From Acidicapsa acidisoli (lineage in GTDB: Bacteria; Acidobacteriota; Terriglobia; Terriglobales; Acidobacteriaceae): a stretch of DNA of 64,000 bases. The translations under genes and the position numbers were made by a program. Of the stretch, positions 8,245 to 14,679 are shown piece by piece (the first letter of the stretch is position 1; every line of letters begins with the position of its first letter). The notes beneath the pieces were generated by a model. That model was given only the letters and a program-made list of their open reading frames with translations, did no database searches and was not told where the DNA came from. Where the stretch lies: the NCBI RefSeq assembly GCF_025685625.1, contig NZ_JAGSYI010000007.1:62001-126000 (forward strand). The letters are read 5' to 3'.

Positions 8245-9702
8245 ATGAAATCTCAGTATTTAATCCGAACTCTTGTTTTCTTCTTGCTAGGGGCCGTCGG
8301 CACATCGCTGTTGCCAGTCGTTTCCCTGGCGCAAGCCGGTCCGTCCATCACTTCCCCGGCAGCGCAGCCATCCGCCAGCGCTCCGGCAACGCAAGCCCAG
8401 ATCGCAGCTCTCCAAAAATCCGTCTCAGACGCGCAGGGCTCGGCCGACAACGCATGGATGCTCGTCTCAGCCGCACTCGTTCTGATGATGACCGGCCCTG
8501 GCCTGGCCCTATATTACGGCGGCCTCGTCCGCACCAAGAATGTCCTCGGGACGTTGATGCAGAGCTTTGCCATGATGGGCATCATCACCGTGCTCTGGGC
8601 GCTGGTGAGCTACTCGCTGGCCTTCGGACACGGCACAAGCTTCATCGGCGGATTCGAGCATCTCTTCCTGCGCGGTGTCGGCCTCACGCCCAACGCCGAC
8701 TACGCTCCCACCATTCCCCATCAGACCTACATGATCTACCAGTTGATGTTCGCCATCATCACTCCGGCGCTCATTACTGGAGCCTTCGCCGAACGGATGA
8801 AGTTCAGCGCCATGGCCTTGTTTCTCATCCTCTGGTCGATCTTCGTCTATAGTCCCATGGCCCACATGGTCTGGGGAGTTGGCGGCCTGCTCAATGCCGC
8901 CGGGGGCCGTTTCCCTTGTCTTGACTTCGCCGGCGGTACTGTCGTGCATGTCACCTCCGGAGTCTCAGCCCTGGTCACCGCGATCTACCTCGGCAAACGC
9001 ATCGGCTATCCAAAGACCGCCATGCCGCCACATTCGATGGTGCTCAGCTTCGTCGGAGCCTGCCTGCTCTGGGTAGGCTGGTTCGGATTCAACGCGGGCT
9101 CCGCGCTCAACGCCAGCGGGCTCGCCACATCCGCCTTCGTCGCCACCCACTTCGCCGCCGCAGCGGCAGCCATCAGCTGGTCCGTCGCCGAATGGATGCA
9201 CAACGGCAAGCCCAGCGCGCTCGGCGCCATCTCCGGAGCCGTCGCCGGCCTCGTCGCCATCACCCCGGCCTCTGGCTTCGTCCAGCCGATGCCGGCCCTG
9301 CTCATCGGGCTGATCGCCGGAGTCTTCTGCTTCCTCATGGTCACCCGCGTCAAGAATCACTTCCGCTACGACGACTCGCTCGACGCTTTCGGCGTTCACG
9401 GAGCAGGCGGAACCCTCGGAGCGATCCTCACCGGGGTTTTCGCCGTCTCAGCCATCAACCCCATCTTCGGAAAGGATGCAAACGGAAATCCGCTGCCCAC
9501 CGGAGCGATCGAAGGCAACTGGCATCAACTCGTGAATCAGTTGATTGGCATCGCCATAGCCTGGGCCATCTCCATCGTCGGAACTTTGATTCTTCTTTTT
9601 GTTATCGACAAGACTCTCGGTTTGCGCCTCTCTGCCGAAGACGAAGCTACCGGCCTCGACCTCACGCAACATGGAGAAGAAGGCTACGATTTCGGCTCTT
9701 AA
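8245..9702 (+). CDS. amtB: Ammonium transporter
   Basis: A 485-residue Amt/Mep/Rh channel that carries ammonium into the cell. A signal-peptide-like N-terminus (about residues 1-30, ending VVSLAQA) is followed by an Ala/Ser/Gln-rich linker and 11 membrane helices from about residue 70. Key pore residues are seen: the Asp of LDFAGGTVVH, the first pore His in VVHVTSGVSA and the second in AFGVHGAGGTLGA. The cytoplasmic tail (EDEATGLDLTQHGEEGY) resembles Amt tails that contact PII. It is followed by a PII gene 184 bp downstream, as expected for an AmtB-GlnK gating pair, although the usual order is glnK first. No strong Shine-Dalgarno precedes the ATG. Confidence 0.96.
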   Translation: MKSQYLIRTLVFFLLGAVGTSLLPVVSLAQAGPSITSPAAQPSASAPATQAQIAALQKSVSDAQGSADNAWMLVSAALVLMMTGPGLALYYGGLVRTKNVLGTLMQSFAMMGIITVLWALVSYSLAFGHGTSFIGGFEHLFLRGVGLTPNADYAPTIPHQTYMIYQLMFAIITPALITGAFAERMKFSAMALFLILWSIFVYSPMAHMVWGVGGLLNAAGGRFPCLDFAGGTVVHVTSGVSALVTAIYLGKRIGYPKTAMPPHSMVLSFVGACLLWVGWFGFNAGSALNASGLATSAFVATHFAAAAAAISWSVAEWMHNGKPSALGAISGAVAGLVAITPASGFVQPMPALLIGLIAGVFCFLMVTRVKNHFRYDDSLDAFGVHGAGGTLGAILTGVFAVSAINPIFGKDANGNPLPTGAIEGNWHQLVNQLIGIAIAWAISIVGTLILLFVIDKTLGLRLSAEDEATGLDLTQHGEEGYDFGS

Positions 9703-9730
9703 CCAATCCTGTCGTCATCCTTAGCGGAAC

Positions 9731-9764
9731 GAAAATGCAACCTTCCCTGGAACGCTGCATTTTC
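9731..9764. other. Nested hairpin in the amtB-glnK gap
   Basis: Outer arms GAAAATGCA (9731-9739) and TGCATTTTC (9756-9764) pair perfectly; inside, TTCC and GGAA form a second stem separated by matched three-base internal bulges. The whole 34 bp is nearly palindromic. It lies 28 bp after the amtB stop. No T-run follows, so it may be an attenuator, an RNA processing or stability element, or a dispersed palindromic repeat rather than a terminator. Confidence 0.5.
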
Positions 9765-9886
9765 AAAAAGAGTACCAAGGCGGATTCCTTATCGAATTGA
9801 TCGCTTTATGGGATTCCGCTTTCACACCAACCTGATACGCTAGACGCTGTCAACGCGAGCAACTTTCGCGCGAGGTTTTTGGTTTT

Positions 9887-10225
9887 ATGCAAAAGATTGA
9901 AGCAATTCTCCAGCCCTCCAAGCTGGACGCAGTCAAGGACGCCCTGCTCGAAGCAGGCATCGAGGGCATGACGATCCTGGAAGCGCGCGGTCACGGCCGC
10001 CAGAAGGGCCACACCGAGTTCTATCGCGGCCGTGAATACACCGTCGACCTCCTGCCCAAAGTTAAAATCGAAATCGTTGTGCCAGACGACCTGCGCGAAA
10101 AGACCATCGCAGCGATCATCGGCGCAGCCCGCACCGGCAAAATCGGCGACGGCAAAATCTTCGTCACACGCATCGACGAAGCCATCCGTATCCGCAACGA
10201 CGAACACGGCGAATCCGCCCTTTAG
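9887..10225 (+). CDS. glnK: Nitrogen regulatory protein PII
   Basis: A 112-residue PII signal protein, a trimer that senses ATP/ADP and 2-oxoglutarate and reports nitrogen status. The T-loop tyrosine that is uridylylated is at exactly position 51 (YRGREYTVDLLPK), with the GHGRQKGHTE lead-in and the C-terminal GARTGKIGDGKIFV B-loop/nucleotide site intact. The glnD gene about 4.5 kb away would encode its modifying enzyme. Its place behind amtB suggests it blocks the AmtB pore when nitrogen is plentiful, so glnK is preferred to glnB. A spaced GAGG is the only ribosome site. Confidence 0.93.
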   Translation: MQKIEAILQPSKLDAVKDALLEAGIEGMTILEARGHGRQKGHTEFYRGREYTVDLLPKVKIEIVVPDDLREKTIAAIIGAARTGKIGDGKIFVTRIDEAIRIRNDEHGESAL

Positions 10226-10286
10226 ACCGTCCAGATACAGCCATAGTCAAAGGCCTTACGACGAGGCCTTCGACTGCAAATCCCGG

Positions 10287-10303
10287 CAACAGTGGTATTG
10301 TTG
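10287..10303. promoter_or_regulatory. Possible operator of the VapBC-like operon
   Basis: Inverted repeat CAACA (10287-10291), 7-bp spacer, TGTTG (10299-10303), 25 bp before the antitoxin ATG. Toxin-antitoxin operons are commonly autoregulated through such dyads; this assignment is by position only. Confidence 0.3.
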
Positions 10304-10328
10304 ATCGGCCCTCTGCTAGGCTAAATCC

Positions 10329-10580
10329 ATGCAGATCACCGTAACCATTCCCGATGAGTTCGCCGCCCAAGTCCAGGCTCGCGGCATCACGCCGGAAAAT
10401 TACGTCCAGAGATTGATCGCTGATCAGGCCTCCAAGCTGCAAACATCCGGCGCATCGCAGGAATTGACCTCTGAAGAGTTCAACGCCGCGCTGGATGCGC
10501 TTACCCGGTATTCAGACAAGATTCCCTCGCACCCTATCCAGTCATTTGCGCGTGAAAGTTTTTACGAGGACCGTGATTGA
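10329..10580 (+). CDS. Antitoxin of a VapBC-like pair
   Basis: An 83-residue acidic protein directly before a PIN-domain gene. The N-terminus (MQITVTIPDEFAAQVQARG) looks like a short ribbon or helix DNA-binding and dimerisation part, and the C-terminal half (LTSEEFNAALDAL through SFYEDRD) would wrap the toxin. Its stop TGA overlaps the toxin ATG by one base (TGATG), which couples translation. The family name is not certain: position and size mark it as an antitoxin rather than a specific motif. Confidence 0.65.
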   Translation: MQITVTIPDEFAAQVQARGITPENYVQRLIADQASKLQTSGASQELTSEEFNAALDALTRYSDKIPSHPIQSFARESFYEDRD

Positions 10581-11047
10581 TGGCCGGTTCGCTGTATTTG
10601 GCCGACACCAACATATTGATTCGCCTTGTAAAAAGGGACCATCCGGAATATCCGCTCGTGCGCGGAGCCATCAACACCCTGAAAGAAAATGGTGTCGGTC
10701 TGGGTTACACCTTGCAAAACATGGCCGAGTTTTGGAATGCCTCGACTCGCCCGAAAGAGCGAAACGGCTTTGGTCTGACGGTAGAAGAGACGGAGAATAA
10801 CGCGCAGGAAATTGAGCGAATCTTCATTCCTCTGGCAGACAACGAAGCTATCTATCACAGATGGCGAACAATCGTTGTAAAGCACAGGGTATCAGGCATT
10901 CAGGTGCATGATGCGAGGCTGGCCGCGGCCATGTATGTGCACAGCATTACACACATCCTCACCTTCAACGGTTCTGACTTCAGTAGGTTTGAGGGTCTCA
11001 CCGCAATCCACCCCAGCCAGATAGCCCCAAACAAGGTAAATCCATGA
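10580..11047 (+). CDS. PIN-domain ribonuclease toxin (VapC-like)
   Basis: A 155-residue PIN-domain protein, expected to cut RNA with Mg2+ and to be held by the upstream antitoxin. The first catalytic Asp is in LADTNILIRL (residue 9 or so), a conserved Glu in NMAEFWNAS, and a third acidic centre in VHDARLAAAMY; the C-terminal THILTFNGSDFSRF fits the final PIN strand with its Asn/Asp. Start at ATG 10580 overlapping the antitoxin stop. Its own stop overlaps the next gene by four bases (ATGA), tying it to a sugar-phosphate mutarotase, an unusual extension for a toxin-antitoxin operon. Confidence 0.85.
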   Translation: MAGSLYLADTNILIRLVKRDHPEYPLVRGAINTLKENGVGLGYTLQNMAEFWNASTRPKERNGFGLTVEETENNAQEIERIFIPLADNEAIYHRWRTIVVKHRVSGIQVHDARLAAAMYVHSITHILTFNGSDFSRFEGLTAIHPSQIAPNKVNP

Positions 11048-11961
11048 ACAATACCTCCATCGGCAACTGGAATGACCGCTTCGCCATTCCCGCCATTGCC
11101 CAGATCGTGCCCGGCAACGGCGGCCTGCCCAAGGTGCAAATCACATCCTCTGCGGCATCCGCAGAAATCTACCTCCATGGCGCGCAGCTAACATCCTGGC
11201 AGCCGGCCGGTTCAGAGGAAGTAATCTTTCTCAGCCAGCAATCACACTGGGAAGAAGGACGCGCCATTCGCGGCGGCATCCCGATCTGCTTTCCATGGTT
11301 CCGGGCCAAGTCGGACGATGCAAAAGCTCCTGCGCACGGCTTCGTCCGCACCAAAGCCTGGAAGCTCGAAGCTCTCACCCAGGAACAGGACTCGGTTGTC
11401 ATAACCCTCGCCACCGAAAGCGACGCGGAGAGCAGAAAATGGTGGCCATTCGACTTCCGCCTCGTTCATAGAATCACTGTCGGCGCCGAACTGAAGCTCG
11501 AACTGATCGTCTCCAATACCGGCTCCGCACCGTTCCATTTCGAAGAGGCCCTGCACACCTACAACCGCGTAGGAGACGCCACAAACCTTCGCATTGCCGG
11601 CCTCGATGGCGTCGCATTCCTCGACAATCGAGACGCCAACAAACAGAAGCTGCAATCGGGCGATGTCCTGCTCACTCAGGCCACCGACAACGCCTACCTC
11701 AACACCCAAAGCCCGGTCGAGATCGTCGATCCAGTTCTCAAGCGGCGTATCCGCCTGGAAAAACAGAACTCTCTCACCACAGTCGTCTGGAACCCGTGGC
11801 AGGAAGACGCCGCCAAACTCGCCGACCTGGGCGACGACGAGTGGCGACAAATGGCATGCGTGGAAGCCAGCAACATCCTCAGTGGAGCTGTCACGCTGGC
11901 CCCCGGTAAGGAACATGCGATGACGGCGATGATCCACGTCATCAACAACTCAGCGGTTTAG
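11044..11961 (+). CDS. D-hexose-6-phosphate mutarotase (YeaD-like)
   Basis: A 305-residue aldose-1-epimerase superfamily enzyme, expected to interconvert alpha and beta anomers of hexose 6-phosphates. Family signatures are GIPICFPWFRAK, then AHGFVRTKAW (with the catalytic-type His), LHTYNRVGD, and VVWNPWQEDAAKLADLGDDEW near the C-terminus, the YeaD pattern. The ATG lies inside the end of the toxin gene with AAGGT seven bases upstream. It ends two bases before the stop of the convergent ADOP permease. Cytoplasmic; role in glycolytic sugar handling is family knowledge. Confidence 0.88.
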   Translation: MNNTSIGNWNDRFAIPAIAQIVPGNGGLPKVQITSSAASAEIYLHGAQLTSWQPAGSEEVIFLSQQSHWEEGRAIRGGIPICFPWFRAKSDDAKAPAHGFVRTKAWKLEALTQEQDSVVITLATESDAESRKWWPFDFRLVHRITVGAELKLELIVSNTGSAPFHFEEALHTYNRVGDATNLRIAGLDGVAFLDNRDANKQKLQSGDVLLTQATDNAYLNTQSPVEIVDPVLKRRIRLEKQNSLTTVVWNPWQEDAAKLADLGDDEWRQMACVEASNILSGAVTLAPGKEHAMTAMIHVINNSAV

Positions 11962-11963
11962 CC

Positions 11964-14414
11964 TTACTCATTCCTCAGCGCAACCACCGGATTCACGCTT
12001 GCCGAGCGATTCGCCGGAAGAGCTGCCGCTAAAGCCGCCACCAGCACCAGGCTGAATCCAGCCAACAGCATCGAGCTGGACATCCCCGTATTCATCGCTG
12101 CGAAGGTATGGGTCAGGATACGCTGTGTCACGAACGTGAGCGCCAAACCCGCCACCATTCCAAGGCCGATCAGGGTGAAAGACTGGCGTAGGACGAGCGC
12201 AATTACCTGCCAGCGTTGCGCGCCGAGAGCCATGCGAATCCCGATCTCAGTTGTCCGCTGCGTCGCGCTGAAGCTGAGCAGGCCGTAGATGCCGATCGCC
12301 GCCAGCAATAGCGCCAATCCGCCAAATAGCGTGAGGAGCCCCACCAGCAAGCGCCTTGCGGCCAACGAGTCGTTTACCAGGCTGTCGAGCGTGTGCACGT
12401 CGTAAACAGCTTCCGCAGAGTCAGCCGTCTGCACCGCCTCGGCCAGCGTAGCGCGCATGGCGTCGGGGGCAATCGTGGTTCGCACCACAAAAGCTGCTTC
12501 GTCCACCGGGTTCTGCGCCATCGGCGTATAGACGACGCCTTTGTTTTCGTCCATTTCGAGGGAGTCCCGCCGCACGTGGCCAACCACGCCGACAATCTCA
12601 ACCCAGGGAGAACCGGAGCCCTGCCGAACGCGCTTTCCAACGGGACTCTGGCCAGGCCAGTAGGCGCGAGCCAGCATATCGTCGACCACGGCTACGCGCG
12701 GATGTCCCGTCCGGTCTTCCTCGGTAAACCATCGTCCGTTCAGAAGCGGAATCTGCATTGCTCGAAGGAAGTCCGGGGTCGCCTCCCGGTCATCGCTATG
12801 CGGTCCGGGATCGTTGGGCTTCTGGGGTCGATTCTCGATCTCAAAGCTCGACGACGGGTACTGCCCTTGACCAAACGGCAGCGGATAGACCGCAGCAGCC
12901 GCAACCACTCCCGGCTGCTGGCTCAGACGTGAGGTCACGTTTTGCAAAAAGTTGGCTTCTTTGGTGCCGCGATCGATGCCCGGCTGATCACGATAGTTCG
13001 AGGCATTCAAAGTCACGCTTCCTGTGAGAACACCGGTCGGACTGAATCCTGGCGCGACATTCTGAAGCTCCTTCAGGCTGGAAAGAAAAAGGCCCGCGCC
13101 CGCAACCAGCAGGAAGGCCAGCGCAATTTCGGCTGTGACCAGCGCGCTGCGAAAGCGCTGCCGCGCCGGGCCCGCAGTAGCGCTCTTGCTCTGTTCGGTC
13201 AAGCGCAGTTCCTTGTACGACCGCGCAACCTGCAGGATCGGTGCGAGGCCTGAAAGCAACGATGTGACCAGACCGAACCCCGCTGCCACCAGGACAAGTC
13301 CAAAACTGCCGTGGACAGCGAAACCCGCCGCCAGATCGTGAGGAATCGCCAGCAAAAGCAGCCTGCCAAACGCCGGCCCCGACAGCACGGCAATCAAGGT
13401 AGCTGCACCCGCAAGCAGCGCAGTCTCTGTCACGAATTGGGCCGTGATCTGCCGCAGCGATGCGCCCAGCGCGGTGCGGATTGCCAGCTCTCGTGTTCGC
13501 GTCGAGGCTCTTGCCAGCATCAGGCCTGAAATGTTGGCGCAGGCGATCAGCAGGATCATCGCGACCACCGCAAATAGGGCAACCAGCGGCTTGCGCAGGT
13601 CACCGGCGGCATCCTTGGTCCAGGGCTGGGCGAACATGCCCCACTCCGAGCTGAGCCCGAAACTGCCCGTGCCCTCGCGGCGAATCTCTTCCAGCCGCTT
13701 TTGCTCCAATGCGGCGTTCAGTTGGGCTACGTTCGCGCCCGGCCGCAGACGCAGCACCGAGTCGTACGACTCGTTGAAACGATTCGACTGGTCGTAGTCT
13801 TTCGAGGTCAGGCCAAGCGGAATCCACATCTGCTCATTGCGTGGCCAATCGAAGTCGCTGCGCATGACACCAATGACCCGATACGATTTGCCGTCCAGCA
13901 ATAGCGACTTGCCGATGGCGTCAGGCTGTCCGCCAAAAAACTCCTGCCACGTAGCGTAGCTCAGCACCACCACCTGGTTGGCGCCCTTCTGGTCTTCTTC
14001 GGGAGCGTACGTGCGGCCGAGAATCGGCTTCGCGCCAAAAACCTGGAACCACCGCCAGGTCGTCATGCCCGCCCGCAAATGCTGGGTGCGTCCGGCGAAG
14101 GTGGCATTGAAGCTATTGGGCTGGACCAAAGCTCCCGATTCGACGATGGAACTCAACGAGACAGCGTCAGCAAAATCCGGCGCCGAGACGCCGATACTGG
14201 GCAGATTCAGCTGAATATACCGCGCGTGAAAGGAAGCCACCCGCGCCGGATCGTCCACCCCAGCCGGTTGCAGCAGAACCGCCTGCACCACGCTGAAAAT
14301 CGCCGTATTCGCTCCCACGCCCAAAGCCAGCGTCAGAATCGTGACGATCGTAAAGGTACGCGCCCGCCAAAGCTGCCGCACGGCGTAGCGAAGATTCGCA
14401 ATCACAGCATCCAT
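11964..14414 (-). CDS. ADOP-type ABC transporter permease (MacB/FtsX family)
   Basis: An 816-residue permease of the acidobacterial duplicated orphan permease type. The N-terminus RYAVRQLWRARTFTIVTILTLALG leads into a first membrane helix and a large periplasmic MacB-core region. Three FtsX helices follow (VALFAVVAMILLIACANISGLMLARA and on), then a second helix with SSLKELQ, a second periplasmic part, and a final FtsX set (LLVGLLTLFGGLALLLAAIGIYGLLS then EIGIRMALGAQRWQV). No ATPase gene adjoins it, as usual for ADOPs. GGAGG lies just upstream of the ATG. A sigma-54-like site and repeated TGTCC/GGACA half-sites precede it. Substrate unknown; family members are linked to export or lipoprotein and stress functions. 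Confidence 0.9.
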   Translation of the reverse strand: MDAVIANLRYAVRQLWRARTFTIVTILTLALGVGANTAIFSVVQAVLLQPAGVDDPARVASFHARYIQLNLPSIGVSAPDFADAVSLSSIVESGALVQPNSFNATFAGRTQHLRAGMTTWRWFQVFGAKPILGRTYAPEEDQKGANQVVVLSYATWQEFFGGQPDAIGKSLLLDGKSYRVIGVMRSDFDWPRNEQMWIPLGLTSKDYDQSNRFNESYDSVLRLRPGANVAQLNAALEQKRLEEIRREGTGSFGLSSEWGMFAQPWTKDAAGDLRKPLVALFAVVAMILLIACANISGLMLARASTRTRELAIRTALGASLRQITAQFVTETALLAGAATLIAVLSGPAFGRLLLLAIPHDLAAGFAVHGSFGLVLVAAGFGLVTSLLSGLAPILQVARSYKELRLTEQSKSATAGPARQRFRSALVTAEIALAFLLVAGAGLFLSSLKELQNVAPGFSPTGVLTGSVTLNASNYRDQPGIDRGTKEANFLQNVTSRLSQQPGVVAAAAVYPLPFGQGQYPSSSFEIENRPQKPNDPGPHSDDREATPDFLRAMQIPLLNGRWFTEEDRTGHPRVAVVDDMLARAYWPGQSPVGKRVRQGSGSPWVEIVGVVGHVRRDSLEMDENKGVVYTPMAQNPVDEAAFVVRTTIAPDAMRATLAEAVQTADSAEAVYDVHTLDSLVNDSLAARRLLVGLLTLFGGLALLLAAIGIYGLLSFSATQRTTEIGIRMALGAQRWQVIALVLRQSFTLIGLGMVAGLALTFVTQRILTHTFAAMNTGMSSSMLLAGFSLVLVAALAAALPANRSASVNPVVALRNE

Positions 14415-14446
14415 GCGTTCCTCCCTTTACCTCTACGCACTGGGAC

Positions 14447-14463
14447 AGCACGTTGTTCACCAA
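14447..14463 (-). promoter_or_regulatory. Candidate sigma-54 (-24/-12) promoter of the ADOP gene
   Basis: On the minus strand the sequence TTGGTGAACAACGTGCT has GG and GC dinucleotides separated by exactly 10 bases and ends in TGCT, matching the essential parts of the RpoN consensus but not its CAC. The GC is about 33 bases from the ATG, leaving a short leader with a good ribosome site. Inference from spacing. Confidence 0.35.
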
Positions 14464-14511
14464 AAATCATTGACCTTTCCGCACAACTTGCCTGATTGAT
14501 CATGAAAACAG

Positions 14512-14668
14512 TGTCCGTTCCCGCAAATCCACGCCCGTTTCCGGACAAGGGTACGCTTTCGCTTTCGGTTCCGCGGAAGCGTCCGACCAGCCTACGGGAC
14601 ACACCGAACCCGCACCTCGCGCTTTCTTTCCCATCGTGCGAAAGTTTTCGCTTATCCTCAAAGTGTCC
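14512..14668. promoter_or_regulatory. Cluster of TGTCC/GGACA half-sites
   Basis: TGTCCG at 14512 and CGGACA at 14542-14547 form an inverted pair with 24 bp between; further half-sites GGACA (14597-14601) and TGTCC (14664-14668) follow. They sit upstream of the candidate ADOP promoter and before glnD, where activator sites would be expected. The rest of 14415-14679 shows nothing else. Confidence 0.35.
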
Positions 14669-14679
14669 CTGATCCTAAA

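Noticed and set aside
10251-10271. AAGGCC/GGCCTT inverted repeat after glnK.
   Set aside because: Six-bp arms and no T-tract; not strong enough to call a terminator.
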